Counted from the first letter of the stretch, positions 19,141 through 29,934 are shown. The stretch: DNA of 64,000 nucleotides from Gammaproteobacteria bacterium (GCA_030430155.1 JAUIFV010000002.1:33378-97377); one strand, 5' to 3'. Program-made: numbers and translations. The notes: generated by a model not told the origin, from the sequence alone.

Positions 19141-19327
19141 GGGACTCCCTGCATGGCGGTTGGCGTTTGCGGGGCCCGGAGCGGCACCCACAGACGCAAA
19201 CTGTGCCGTGCACGCGAATTCTCTCAGCCAAATTTACATTCTGTTGACTTGATCGCACTCGCAGAGCATTCACCGTCCCGCGCTATGCTCGGCGGCCATG
19301 ATTGCTGTCGATCAAGAAGGAGCAGGA

Positions 19328-20038
19328 ATGAGCGAACGCGTGTTGTACGACCTGGTCGCCAGCCAGCCCAATCAGCGCTTCAGCCCTTTTTGCTTTCGGG
19401 TGAAGCTGGCCCTGGCGCACAAGGATCTGAACTATCGCAGTGAGCTGGTGCGCTTCACCGACAAAGCCAAGATTGCCTTTTCCGAACAGAAGCTGGTGCC
19501 GGTGCTGGTGGACATCGACGGCAGCGTGACCAGCGACAGCTGGCAGATCCTGCACGTCCTGGAGCAGCGCTACCCGCAGGCGCCGCTGCTCACCCCCGGC
19601 GATCATTCACTCGGCTTTGTGCGCGCCTGGGTCGACCGCAGCCTGCTCGCCGGCGTGTTCAAAGTCGTCGCACCGAAGATCTGCGACCTGCTCGAAGGCG
19701 AGGATCAGGCCTATTTCAAGGCCAGCCGCGAACAGCGCCTGGGCGTGTCGCTGGAGGCGCTGGCGCAGGAAGAGAAGAAATACCGCGCCGTGCTAAACGC
19801 CACCCTGGAACCGCTGCGCGCCCTGCTCACCCAGCAACCCTGCGTCTCCGGCGAGCAGATCGGCGGCGCCGACGTGCTGGTGCTGGCCTGCCTGCTCTGG
19901 GCCGAAGCCATCCTCGGCACCGACTACCTGCCCGAAGGCGACCCGATCAGCGCCTGGCGCCAGCGTCAGTCCGGGTGGGTGGAGAAGGCGATGGCAATGG
20001 CGGGGCAAACGCCTGAGGGCCCAGGGCCGAGGGCTTAG
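19328..20038 (+). CDS. Glutathione S-transferase family protein
   Basis: YDLVASQPNQRFSPFCFRVKLALAHKDLNY thioredoxin-like GST N-domain. Confidence 0.82.
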   Translation: MSERVLYDLVASQPNQRFSPFCFRVKLALAHKDLNYRSELVRFTDKAKIAFSEQKLVPVLVDIDGSVTSDSWQILHVLEQRYPQAPLLTPGDHSLGFVRAWVDRSLLAGVFKVVAPKICDLLEGEDQAYFKASREQRLGVSLEALAQEEKKYRAVLNATLEPLRALLTQQPCVSGEQIGGADVLVLACLLWAEAILGTDYLPEGDPISAWRQRQSGWVEKAMAMAGQTPEGPGPRA

Positions 20039-20204
20039 GGCCCAGAAGAGCCGAGGCAGGCTCCGCTCGCAACACGCCTTTGACCGCGGGCATCCTGCCC
20101 GCATGCTGTTCGTTGGCTTGGACGGGCGATCAGGGGCCGTGTCGGCGAGACGCCCGCGGTCCTCAGCTGGGCCCTGGGCCCTCCCGCCCTGGGCCCTCGC
20201 CCTT
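20016..20204. repeat. Inverted pair of AGGGNNN heptad arrays
   Basis: AGGGCCC AGGGCCG AGGGCTT AGGGCCC at 20016-20043; GGGCCCT-type units at 20169-20204. Confidence 0.75.
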
Positions 20205-21176
20205 CTACCGACAATCGCTACGATCGCGCTCGACGATGTCGACGTAGCGGCCATCCCGCAAGGTCGCGCGCAGGCACTGCCGGCGATCGGCCGACTCGTA
20301 GTAGACGTAGTCACTGCGACGGCCGCTGTCGGTGCGCCGATAGCGATAGCCGCGCGCCTGCAGATCGGCTTCGGCGCTGGACGCCCGCGCGCCGATCAAA
20401 TCCTCGTAGCGGTAGTGATCGTTGTAGCCGCTGCGGTTGTCGTAGCGATCATCATGGCGGCGATCATCGTAGCCCGGGTCATAGCCGCGATCGTCATAGC
20501 CGCGCTCCTCGTAGCGGCCATCGCGACGCTCGTCGTAACGGCTGTCAGGACGGTCATCCCGATAGCCATCGGCGGCCCGCTGCGCGCTGCCCGCGCCCCA
20601 CACGGTCAGATCGCCGCGTCGGCATTGGCTCTGGCCGACCGCATCAATCTGACTGACCCGCCCCTGATAAATCACCGCCTGCAGACATTGGCGTCGATCC
20701 GGGGTGTAGAAATAGGTCCAGCGCCGATCCGGCCCGTCAACAGAGCCAAGCAACTCATAGCCCCGCTCCACCAGCGTGTTCTGCGCCACGACCTGCCGCT
20801 CGCCGACCACATCGCCATGCCCGTACGAAGAACGGCGCCCAGACTGCGGACTACCGAAGGTCGACGGCAGCCCGCGATCGCGCTGCGTATCCCGATCCCG
20901 CCCCGGCGCCGAGTGCACAGCGCCGCGCCCCTCCACATAGAACACCGCTCTACAACCCCCGCTCACATAAACCCCGCTCCCGGTCTGCCCCCAGGTCCGC
21001 CCCTCCACGCAATCGGTCTTGCTCAACTGCCGCTGCAGCCGAATCGCGCCGCGCTCCGGAGCGGCACATTCGGCGCGGCGGCGGTCTTGGGATTCGCAGG
21101 TGAATTCGCGGGCTTGGGCAGTGCTCAGGCCGGCCACGCCAAGCGTGACGGCAACGAACAGTCTGAGTAGCGACAT
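20205..21176 (-). CDS. DUF3011 domain-containing exported protein with Y/D/R low-complexity tract
   Basis: Signal peptide; FTCESQDRRRAECAAPERGAIRLQRQLSKTDCVEGRTWG; DERRDGRYEERGYDDRGYDPGYDDRRHDDRYDNR tract. Confidence 0.75.
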   Translation of the reverse strand: MSLLRLFVAVTLGVAGLSTAQAREFTCESQDRRRAECAAPERGAIRLQRQLSKTDCVEGRTWGQTGSGVYVSGGCRAVFYVEGRGAVHSAPGRDRDTQRDRGLPSTFGSPQSGRRSSYGHGDVVGERQVVAQNTLVERGYELLGSVDGPDRRWTYFYTPDRRQCLQAVIYQGRVSQIDAVGQSQCRRGDLTVWGAGSAQRAADGYRDDRPDSRYDERRDGRYEERGYDDRGYDPGYDDRRHDDRYDNRSGYNDHYRYEDLIGARASSAEADLQARGYRYRRTDSGRRSDYVYYESADRRQCLRATLRDGRYVDIVERDRSDCR

Positions 21177-21285
21177 GACTTCGGTCCTTCAGGTTTGCAA
21201 AACGACTTGCTGGCGACCGCGATCGGCCGCCAGCTGCGTCGTGCAAGTATGCCCGCCAGATCCGTTGCGGGGATATCGGTCAGAC

Positions 21286-24200
21286 TCAGTCGTTGACCAC
21301 GGGCGGGGAACTCTGAGTACTCGGCTGAACCACGCTTGCCATACGATTGAATTCAGCTGCAAAGTCATTCAAGGCTGACCTGGTGACTTTCAACTCGCCG
21401 TATTGTTCAAGCATCCGTTCGCCATCTGCGATGACGCCAATCTTGGCAAGACCTGCCTGGAAGCGCCGGCTGTGACCAAGCTTGCGTAGATGGTCACGGA
21501 TCCTGATGGCCAGCAAGCGCCATTCTTGATCTGGATCCTCTTCCCCAATCGAGCGTTCTAGCACCGAATAGCCAACGCAGACGCTTAGCCTTCGATCACC
21601 TTGCTTGACACGCAGTGGATAGGAAAATACGCACAGCTGGTATGACTTTGAGGCACATTCCGGGTCCTTTGCCAGCTGATCGATATGTGTTTCGATCAAG
21701 TCGATCTCGTAGTGATTCAGGCAAGCCTGCACATCGTTGCCTTGCCCATCCTGACCTTGGACTGCTGCACGCAGTGCCGCTAGACCCAATCCAGGCTCCA
21801 ACTTGGACTCCAATGGAACCACGCGACCTGACTCCACCGCCTCATCGAGCTCAAGATGCCGCTCACAGAAATCAACGAAGCGGGCGCCGAAGATGCTTTG
21901 GGTCAGCACCCAGGTCAGGCGGAAGGTGGGCGACCAGCTCCAATGGTGGAACACGTTCATCCAGCCCTGGTTGTCGGGATGATCGTGGAAACGATCCAGT
22001 TTCAGATCCAGGAAAACCTGCTCCATGAGCTGGATCAAAGACTGGCACAACCCGAATCCGCGTATGAGCAGGCGCGAGTCGCTGGGCAACTCCGGTTCGG
22101 CATTGGCGCTGGAAGCCAGGGCAACCGGTCCCCATTCGGGATAGAACTCATCGACCAGATACGCAAGTTCCGGGTCCTTGCCCAGTTCTTCAAAGATTCT
22201 TGCGATCGTTTGTGCGTGATGCGAAAAAGCGCTATCGCTTACCGGCGCAGCTGGCGTCCAGGCTCGAACCAGGCGATTGAGCAACTCCTCTTCCTGACCG
22301 TCTGTACCGTCGCGCGCGAATAGCGGGCGCAATGCCTCAGCCGCCACGACGAATCCTAGCTGCCGGTAGCTTTCGAATTGAGCATCATCAAAGAACTGGT
22401 CCGCTGTGCTGTGCTGCGGAAACTTGGGACTGGACACGGCGTACTGACGGACATCTGCCGGCTCCTGTCCGGTCAACACGGGCTTGAGCAACAGAAAGAT
22501 GCCCTGTGCGCCATCGACATAGTTGATCGTTCCAACCGCACAAGCGCGTTTTGCGCGGCCGCCTCCATCGGGGCTTATTCCGCTAACGTCGATACGTATC
22601 TCAGCGCCAAGATCGACCCGGCACAGTCTGACCGCGCGACCCAGATCCTCGAACTCATAGTTGGGGTCTGCGCCGCAATCGGTCGCAATGATGAACCGAC
22701 AGCGGCGCCGCACCAGTTCATAGATGCCGAGGTTCTCGAAATGTCCGCCGTCAGAAAGATGGACGTTTGCCGAATCCAGATCGGTGTAGCCAAAGAATTC
22801 AGCCAGTAGTGGAAACCATTGCAGGAACTTGCGCCGACCGGTCGCTGCCACCGCGTTGTTGGGCACCCACCAGCCGAGCCGAGCGTTGAACACGGTCAAC
22901 AGCATCCGCCATCCCGGAGTGAACACAAAGCCCGCACCTGGGTTGACCGCAGCCCCGGAGATCGCCATCGCCCGCGCCAGACTGAGCTGTGCGGCCAGTG
23001 CGCGCTGACTGCCCAGCGCGGCATCCAGCTTCATAGGTTTGGCCATCTCGCTCTTGCGCAGCTCAGGTGACTCGTGCCCTGAGCCTTTGGCTGACAACAC
23101 GAAGGAAGCAGCGCGACGATCCTGCCAGTCCAGCGGGGCGTTGCGGCCGACGTTGGCCGCCGTGCAAATCAGGTGTTGCAGCCCCGGAAACGGGCCATGT
23201 GATTCTGCCAGCAGAACATCGTCGTCCGGATCAAAACCGGTGGTTGCCTCTGGCTTCCGCTCGCTTGCGTTGCGCGCCGCACCAAGAAAAGCCCGGGCCA
23301 GGCGATCGGCGTAGAACATGTTGTTGCCGATCCGATTGGCATCAATGATGGCGGAAAAAACCAAGGCCAGGAGCAGCAGCACTCCGACATAGAAGAACTC
23401 GATGCTTGCCAGAATCTGCAACAGGCCTGCCAGCTCCGCCAGCGAACCGAGGTTGCCTGTGAACGCGGCATTCAGCAGCAACCATGCCACTTGAGCAATG
23501 GCGATGAACAGCAGCAGGAGCAGCAGATAGGGGACGACACCGATGAGTGCAGTCCACCGTCCCGCCGATGTCTGCGCAGGCTTCTGGCTGTGGCGTTGGA
23601 ACAGGACACTTGATGCCAACGCCAGAAGCCAGGAACCGATGGCCGGTGCGGCCAATGAGACCTGCCGTTCCACTTCAGCCAGCAACAGCGGAGTGGCGAC
23701 GATGATCGTCAATGGCAGCGTCCAGCCGACCAACAGCATTGCCACGCAGCGGCCGCAGGAACGCGCCCAGATCTCTCGTTCCAGGGAATTGACGGCCGCG
23801 CCGGCCAGGACCTGAAAAACGCTAAGCGCCAGATAGGCGACCACCGCCAGAGCCGACGGCGCGAAAACAAAGTAAACCAGTACGCTGGCATGTGCACCCA
23901 GCTGTCTGTCGGCGACCTCGGCGATCTGAACTGTGGCATAGAGCCCGCCGAAAACCACCGCCGAGGAGGCCAGCGTAGCAACTGGCCACCACCCGCCGCT
24001 GCGCGCGCGGATGCGAGTCCATTGCGCAAGTATCAGGAGCACGAATCCCAGAATCGGTATCGTCGGCCAGTAGTCGTGCAGCGAACGCACCTGCGTATCA
24101 ACGCCAGGCAGGATCATCGCGATCAGGAAGCAGTTGACCGCCATCAGCTTGGGATGATGTTCCATGTTCAACCAAGTCGCTTTCGGCCGTTCGCTCTTCG

Positions 24201-24810
24201 GAACGCTGTGCACCAGAACCAGCACAAAGACGGCCGAGAACAACGCGATGATCACGCTGACACCGTTGGCAAGGCTGCCCGGAAGCATCATCAGCAAAGC
24301 GAGCGCAGCCAGCATCACGCAAACGGCCGCGACCCCAAGTACGGCGAACATCAGTTGCACAATCAGCATCGGCCCGGCGATGCGACCCAGCAGCGCCAGG
24401 GTGTCGCCACCCATTAGCCCTTTCCGCGGCGTCAGGTAGTTTGAATAGGCGCGCATCCAGGACAGCCCGCCCGGCGGATCACGCTGATCCGAGCCAGGCT
24501 GGCTCTCGCGCAGCAGCGCAGCGACCTCGCTCATGTTCAGCTTCAGCAACAGCCGGGTCAGAAACCCACCGGTAAAGCCGCCGCCGGAAACGGTGCTCAT
24601 GATCTGCAGCCGTTCCAACACGGATAGTCGCGTGGGCGGGTTGCCAGCAGCTGACCCGCTGGCGCCAGGTAGGGAGGCTGGCATCTTGCAGGAAGCGAGC
24701 GCCTTGAGCACGCCGAGCGCAAAACTGGCGCTGCGGATGCCGCCGCCGGACAGGGCCAAGCCCCAGCGCATTTCGGTGGATGCGTGTTTCGCCGACTGAT
24801 CAGACATCAA
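21286..24810 (-). CDS. Large membrane patatin-like phospholipase family protein (patatin A)
   Basis: LALSGGGIRSASFALGVLKAL, MSTVSGGGFTGGFL, LSDGGHFENLGIYEL; multiple TM segments; overlaps the upstream gene stop. Confidence 0.8.
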   Translation of the reverse strand: MMSDQSAKHASTEMRWGLALSGGGIRSASFALGVLKALASCKMPASLPGASGSAAGNPPTRLSVLERLQIMSTVSGGGFTGGFLTRLLLKLNMSEVAALLRESQPGSDQRDPPGGLSWMRAYSNYLTPRKGLMGGDTLALLGRIAGPMLIVQLMFAVLGVAAVCVMLAALALLMMLPGSLANGVSVIIALFSAVFVLVLVHSVPKSERPKATWLNMEHHPKLMAVNCFLIAMILPGVDTQVRSLHDYWPTIPILGFVLLILAQWTRIRARSGGWWPVATLASSAVVFGGLYATVQIAEVADRQLGAHASVLVYFVFAPSALAVVAYLALSVFQVLAGAAVNSLEREIWARSCGRCVAMLLVGWTLPLTIIVATPLLLAEVERQVSLAAPAIGSWLLALASSVLFQRHSQKPAQTSAGRWTALIGVVPYLLLLLLFIAIAQVAWLLLNAAFTGNLGSLAELAGLLQILASIEFFYVGVLLLLALVFSAIIDANRIGNNMFYADRLARAFLGAARNASERKPEATTGFDPDDDVLLAESHGPFPGLQHLICTAANVGRNAPLDWQDRRAASFVLSAKGSGHESPELRKSEMAKPMKLDAALGSQRALAAQLSLARAMAISGAAVNPGAGFVFTPGWRMLLTVFNARLGWWVPNNAVAATGRRKFLQWFPLLAEFFGYTDLDSANVHLSDGGHFENLGIYELVRRRCRFIIATDCGADPNYEFEDLGRAVRLCRVDLGAEIRIDVSGISPDGGGRAKRACAVGTINYVDGAQGIFLLLKPVLTGQEPADVRQYAVSSPKFPQHSTADQFFDDAQFESYRQLGFVVAAEALRPLFARDGTDGQEEELLNRLVRAWTPAAPVSDSAFSHHAQTIARIFEELGKDPELAYLVDEFYPEWGPVALASSANAEPELPSDSRLLIRGFGLCQSLIQLMEQVFLDLKLDRFHDHPDNQGWMNVFHHWSWSPTFRLTWVLTQSIFGARFVDFCERHLELDEAVESGRVVPLESKLEPGLGLAALRAAVQGQDGQGNDVQACLNHYEIDLIETHIDQLAKDPECASKSYQLCVFSYPLRVKQGDRRLSVCVGYSVLERSIGEEDPDQEWRLLAIRIRDHLRKLGHSRRFQAGLAKIGVIADGERMLEQYGELKVTRSALNDFAAEFNRMASVVQPSTQSSPPVVND

Positions 24811-27800
24811 GAACCCTCCCCTTGCAGCAGCGCCCGGTACAGCGCCAGCGTGTCTTTGGTGTTCGATATGAACTCGTCGATGGACTGCACTTCAAAGGCC
24901 GGATCGGCGTCGAAGTCGGCAATACGGCCGCGCAGGAACTCGCTCAGCTGCTGCACATGCAGCAACCAGCGAATCACGTCCTCGCCCTCCGCGGCGATAG
25001 GCTGCAGTTCCAATACCGAGCCGTCGATCTGCAGATCCAGACCGCGCGCCAGGTATTCCGCCTGCGCCCTGGCCACGCTGCGTTGCCAAAGTTGGCTTTG
25101 TTCGGCAGTGTCCAATTCTGGCGGTGGCGACGGCGGGCGCGCAGCCAGCCCCTGCAGTCGCGCGGCGAATGACGGTCCGCCGATTTGTCCTTCCTGCAGC
25201 AGCGGCAATCCCATCACGCAACGCAGGCGGTTGGGGTAAGGACGCTGCACGTCCTCAGCGCAGTTCAGCAGCGCTTCGGCCGCGGTGTCGAAGGGACCAT
25301 TTTCAAGGTACTGGGCGCTGGCCAGAACCAGCCGCGGCGAATGAATCTCATTGATGTACAGATCGACCGTCTGGGTGTGGATCCGCTCTGCAATTGTGCC
25401 GGCAAGATGCTCGTAGGCGAGCACGCGTATGGGCGCAGGAATGCCGGCCGAAGCTGCGCCGACGTCGAACAGTGCCGTGAGCGTGGAGACGACCTCGTCG
25501 TCGGTGCCGGCGCTCTCCAACGCCGCTGCAAACTCGGCTACCTGGCCCGCACGGGCGGCCCGGTCGAGCGACTTGATACGCGCCTCCCCGGCTGCGCTGT
25601 CTGATCCGTGCGGCAAGCGCAGGAATGCTTCGCGGTGCGCTTCCCAACGCTCGCGGCGCGTTGCGCTAGCCGCGGCCTGCATCTGCTGCAAGGCGCAATC
25701 CGCATTTCGCTCCAGCCAAAGTCTGGCCTCAATGCCTTTGCGCGAGCGGAACTCAACCATCACCTCACAGGCGGTGCTCGTCGCCCTGGCGATGAGGTCG
25801 GCTTGGGCCTGATCTTCGGCCAACTGCGCCCGCTCGCGCCACTGCGTTATCAATCCACTTACCCGTTGGGTCAGACCGCTGTCTCCGTCCTCGCGCTCAT
25901 CCAGCAACAGCAGCGCGTGCAGACAGGCAATGGAGCGAGCGTCTGGCGCCTCGACCAGCCCACACTCGGCCAGCCGATTGCCCAATCGCGTCGGGTCGAC
26001 GTCTTCGGCTAGCAGCGCTGCCCGCTCCACAACCGCCCGGCTTGGATCCCAAAGCAGCTCAAAAATGAGCTCATCCTCAGCTTCCAAGGAGGCTTCATAA
26101 AGCTCGCCTAGTGCGGTTGTTCGAAGGCTATCGGGCATACTCGGATCGGCCGCCGAGGAAGCGTTATCCAGGCTCGAGTACCGGCGCCCTCGTGCCAGTT
26201 CACGCAGCAGCCGGCGATCCTGCGCATTCAGCACACTGGGCATGCGCTGCAGGCAGGTTTCGAATAGCAGCCAGCTGGGGTTGGGACTGGCAGCGAACTG
26301 GCGCACCAGGGCACGGACCTGGTCCAGCGCCGTGCTGGATCCGGATAGGCCCAAAGCGGTGCAGGCCGCCAGCCGCTGACTGTGATTGGCGGTGCTCGAT
26401 GCGGCGACCTCGCCCAGAAATCGGTCCAATCGCTGTAGGGCGACTACCGGCGTGTTGTCGCAGTCGCTGCCTGGCGATTCAACCAGACAAGAAGCGGCTG
26501 GCGGATCCCGGCGCAGCGCCTTGGCCAGGTCGTTCGCCAAGAACCCCGCCGTTGTGGTCAAGTCGCCAGCAACCTCACCCAGCGCCGCCGACCAATCCGT
26601 AGGGCCATCGCTTCTTGCACGCTCCTCAAGCAGGCGCGAAACCAGTACGCCCGCGTAAGGATTGGCCGAGAGCCGCAGCGCCGATGCTGCCGCACGTGCC
26701 TGCCCTACCCTGCCCGCGCTGGCGTCGCCTGCGCGGCGCCCGCGATCCGAGGCCCCGCCTTTGTCATCCTGCGGGCCCTGCCCGGGCAAGCCGGCGTCAA
26801 CCATACCGATCAGGACATGCAGCGCGGCATGATTGCTGGGGTGCTCTGACGCGATGACCCGAAGCAGCGTTCCGATCTGGGTGATCAACAGGAGCTTTCG
26901 CGGCATCGCTACGTACTCGGCCTGGGCCAGACTGACCAGTCCGTCCAGCGCATGGGGAGTCGGATAGCGCCACAGCTGCGGTACCACGTCGCTGTTCGGG
27001 TTAGCGACCAGCATATCCATGGTCTCTTCTACGGCGCGGCGGCGCTCGTCTGAACGCAGGTCGATCGCGGCAACGCACTCGCGCGGGATTTCCTCAATCT
27101 GAGCCTCGATGCGGTGATCTCTCCCATTCAGCGCGAGCGGGGTGAAAATGCGCAGTATGTCGCTGCTGCTGCCGCGCGGATAAGCCAGCAGATAGCCAAA
27201 GCGCACCGGACTATAGCGGTCATGCTGGCGCCACGAGTCCCAATAGGCGTCGGCCAGATCGGGCATGGCGCCCGCCTCATCGGGGGTTGGTGCCAGCAGC
27301 CAAAGCTGACGGTAGGCCTCGGTGCAACCCATCTCACCGACTCTGGCGAACAGGGCCTGCACAGATTGTTCGAATACAGCGAGCCGACTCTGGAGCTCCC
27401 TGTCGTCGGCTTGAATGACCGCGCGCCAATGCTCGCGGTAGCGGTCTATAGCCTGATCCAACCGGTACAGATCCTCTACATCGCAGCCCCAGGGTTGCGA
27501 GCCGCCGGTCGGCTCCAGCTGGCCGTTGCCCTTGCCATGGTCAGAACCTCCGTCGTCATTCGGATCATCTGGCGCAGGGCCATCGTTGGAGTCTTGACCC
27601 CTTGCCGCCGCTTGCTCCGTTGCTGCGTCCGCAGCGCTCGTGTTGCCCCTATTGCCAGGGTTGTCGCCATTTGGATCGGATCCTGCCGGGACGACGAGTG
27701 CGGCACGCATTTCCGACCCCAGTGCATAACTCGATGCACCGCAGCCGCTGGCCAGGGTGCTGTGTTCGAGCGTGCTACCCTGGCCCGCGTTGGCGTTGCG

Positions 27801-29000
27801 CATCGCCTCCATGCGCAAAGACTCCTCGCCTTGCGGCTTGAGCCGCACGATGACCTGCTGATAGCCCACGGTGCCACGCGCGAGCACGCCGTAGGCGCTG
27901 GGCAGCAGCGCGGTGCTGACCAAGACCAGACCAACCAGAATAGGCTCAACCAGATTGCGGCTGGCGTTGAAATAGGCCAGCCAGGGGCGTTTCAGTCTGG
28001 CTCGGTTGATCAGGGCAGCCGAACCGTTGCGTCTTTCACGCCTCAGCGCCAGGAGCAGTCGTTCTTTGACCGCGCGGCAGCCGTATTTGGGGATGATATG
28101 CGCGCTGTCTTCCAGCCAGCTGCGCCAGCGGCGCATGGTGATAACCAGCGGAAAAGCAAACAGCGTGATCGCGAAAAGCAGTCCGAAGGCGTCGCGGGCG
28201 CGCTGTTGGGCGGCCACAGTACGGCGCACGGGAAAGCCGTATTGATCCTTGTCGACAGCCGCCGTGCGCTGAGAATGGCTGTCACGACCCGCGGCCATCT
28301 CCCAGCGATCCGGCGGGCCATCAACGACCGGGTCCAGGCCACAGAACCAGCCGGTGACATTGCCATCGCACACCCACCAAGGCCAGACCTTGTAGGTGAG
28401 CCTTTCGATCGCCTCCTGCTCCAGCAGCGGCGACCAGTCGGGATGTGAGCGCACCGCGCGCACCACGGCCTGTGCCTGAGCCAGGTAGGCGCGATTGCCG
28501 GCCGATGTGGAAAGCGTATTGGTGTAGACCAGCGCACCGACCAAGCTGACCAGCACCAGCCCGACCGATACCTGCGCCAGCATCAGCGCCAGCGGCAGCA
28601 GCACGACGCCGCCCACCGGATGGCGATCACGCGAGGCCCAGGCCAGGACGCCAAGCCCCAGCAGCGCACCAAACCACACGATATAGCTCTTGGCCGAAGC
28701 GAGGCTGTCCATGATCGCCCGCGCGCCCAGTTCAGCCAGTTCGTACATGTCCGCGCTCAGCTGCGGCAGGCCGGTGAACTGCAGCAGCGCTGACTCGGAA
28801 AAGAATCCGTAGAGCATCAGCGCGACGGCCACCGCCGAAGCGCTTAAGAAAAAGCGCCCGGCCCAGCCGAAGGTGGTCATGAAGTCGGCCTGGCCCCTGG
28901 TCGCCGGAGCGACGGCACCGCGTTTGGCGCTGCGCTTCGGCGGCGCACCCTGTTCGTCCCCTGCGTTCGATTCGACGACGCCTTGCTGCTCTTCGCTCAT
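24807..29000 (-). CDS. Large membrane protein of unknown function (about 1400 aa)
   Basis: Long ORF with N-terminal TMs and an alpha-helical, possibly repeat-containing C-terminus; between SGNH and patatin genes. Confidence 0.7.
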   Translation of the reverse strand: MSEEQQGVVESNAGDEQGAPPKRSAKRGAVAPATRGQADFMTTFGWAGRFFLSASAVAVALMLYGFFSESALLQFTGLPQLSADMYELAELGARAIMDSLASAKSYIVWFGALLGLGVLAWASRDRHPVGGVVLLPLALMLAQVSVGLVLVSLVGALVYTNTLSTSAGNRAYLAQAQAVVRAVRSHPDWSPLLEQEAIERLTYKVWPWWVCDGNVTGWFCGLDPVVDGPPDRWEMAAGRDSHSQRTAAVDKDQYGFPVRRTVAAQQRARDAFGLLFAITLFAFPLVITMRRWRSWLEDSAHIIPKYGCRAVKERLLLALRRERRNGSAALINRARLKRPWLAYFNASRNLVEPILVGLVLVSTALLPSAYGVLARGTVGYQQVIVRLKPQGEESLRMEAMRNANAGQGSTLEHSTLASGCGASSYALGSEMRAALVVPAGSDPNGDNPGNRGNTSAADAATEQAAARGQDSNDGPAPDDPNDDGGSDHGKGNGQLEPTGGSQPWGCDVEDLYRLDQAIDRYREHWRAVIQADDRELQSRLAVFEQSVQALFARVGEMGCTEAYRQLWLLAPTPDEAGAMPDLADAYWDSWRQHDRYSPVRFGYLLAYPRGSSSDILRIFTPLALNGRDHRIEAQIEEIPRECVAAIDLRSDERRRAVEETMDMLVANPNSDVVPQLWRYPTPHALDGLVSLAQAEYVAMPRKLLLITQIGTLLRVIASEHPSNHAALHVLIGMVDAGLPGQGPQDDKGGASDRGRRAGDASAGRVGQARAAASALRLSANPYAGVLVSRLLEERARSDGPTDWSAALGEVAGDLTTTAGFLANDLAKALRRDPPAASCLVESPGSDCDNTPVVALQRLDRFLGEVAASSTANHSQRLAACTALGLSGSSTALDQVRALVRQFAASPNPSWLLFETCLQRMPSVLNAQDRRLLRELARGRRYSSLDNASSAADPSMPDSLRTTALGELYEASLEAEDELIFELLWDPSRAVVERAALLAEDVDPTRLGNRLAECGLVEAPDARSIACLHALLLLDEREDGDSGLTQRVSGLITQWRERAQLAEDQAQADLIARATSTACEVMVEFRSRKGIEARLWLERNADCALQQMQAAASATRRERWEAHREAFLRLPHGSDSAAGEARIKSLDRAARAGQVAEFAAALESAGTDDEVVSTLTALFDVGAASAGIPAPIRVLAYEHLAGTIAERIHTQTVDLYINEIHSPRLVLASAQYLENGPFDTAAEALLNCAEDVQRPYPNRLRCVMGLPLLQEGQIGGPSFAARLQGLAARPPSPPPELDTAEQSQLWQRSVARAQAEYLARGLDLQIDGSVLELQPIAAEGEDVIRWLLHVQQLSEFLRGRIADFDADPAFEVQSIDEFISNTKDTLALYRALLQGEGS

Positions 29001-29037
29001 GGCCTCCCCCAAAAAGCCTGCTCTCCGTTGACCCTGC

Positions 29038-29934
29038 TTAGGCAACAGCTCCCTGCTTGATGGGCGGCAAGGCGGCGGCGATGACCTTATTCAGTCTCGG
29101 CGCCAGGGTGGCGAATCCGGATTCGGTCGGGTGAATCTCGTCGTTCCAGAACTCATCCGTAGCGGCCTCAGCGACAGTGCTGAAATCGGCAAAATCAAAC
29201 AGCGTGCTGTGGGCGTCGCGCAGCGGATTGAGCACCTGGTCTCGAAAGCCTTCAACCAGCAGCATCTGAGCGAACTCACGGCCAGCCTGCTTGTTTTCCA
29301 GCAGGCGCTCCATGACGTTCCACAGCCACGGCCCCACGTCGCCCTTGACAAAAGCGATCAATCCCACGTTCCTGACCGTCAGTTCGGCCTTGGCACCGAT
29401 CCGCTTCAGCGGCGCATAGCCGTGCCCGACGACGCGGAAATGCGGCCGCTCCTTTTGCACCTCGGCAGCCATTTCGAGCATGGCCTGGTAGCGCTCCAGC
29501 AATCCGCCGTCCTCGCTGCGATTGCTAAAGATGCCAAAGCGCACCACCTTGTCGAAGGCTTGGCGCGGGGAAAGTGGACCGTTCTCGGCGGCAAACACCT
29601 TCTCCAGTCTCCGCGAGAGGCTGTCGTTGCCTCCGGCGCTGACGACCAGCACGTCAAATGGATAAGCGATCAGGCGCTTTCGCAGCGATTTCAATTGCGA
29701 TTCGGAGAACAGCTGTGCGGCCAGACCTCCCGGCTTTCCGGCAACGAAGCCCAATCCGTCGACGCTTCGGGCGCTCTGCTTGGCCAGGTTGGGATACAGC
29801 GGGGTGGAAAACCAGGAGTCGCCAAGGTAGGCGATTGCCGGTCGGGTCTGCAGAAACTCGTTTATGTAGCGGCGCTGTTGCGCGCGACGACCGATCACTT
29901 CACGCCAATTACTCCATTGCGAAATCAACTCCAT
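29038..29934 (-). CDS. SGNH/GDSL hydrolase-like protein, paralog 1
   Basis: YLGDSWFSTPLYPNLA, VVSAGGNDSLS, DEIHPTESGF; paralog of 43443..44342. Confidence 0.78.
   Translation of the reverse strand: MELISQWSNWREVIGRRAQQRRYINEFLQTRPAIAYLGDSWFSTPLYPNLAKQSARSVDGLGFVAGKPGGLAAQLFSESQLKSLRKRLIAYPFDVLVVSAGGNDSLSRRLEKVFAAENGPLSPRQAFDKVVRFGIFSNRSEDGGLLERYQAMLEMAAEVQKERPHFRVVGHGYAPLKRIGAKAELTVRNVGLIAFVKGDVGPWLWNVMERLLENKQAGREFAQMLLVEGFRDQVLNPLRDAHSTLFDFADFSTVAEAATDEFWNDEIHPTESGFATLAPRLNKVIAAALPPIKQGAVA

Noticed and set aside
27114-28448. 444-aa plus-strand ORF
   Set aside because: Antisense to the 1400-aa membrane protein
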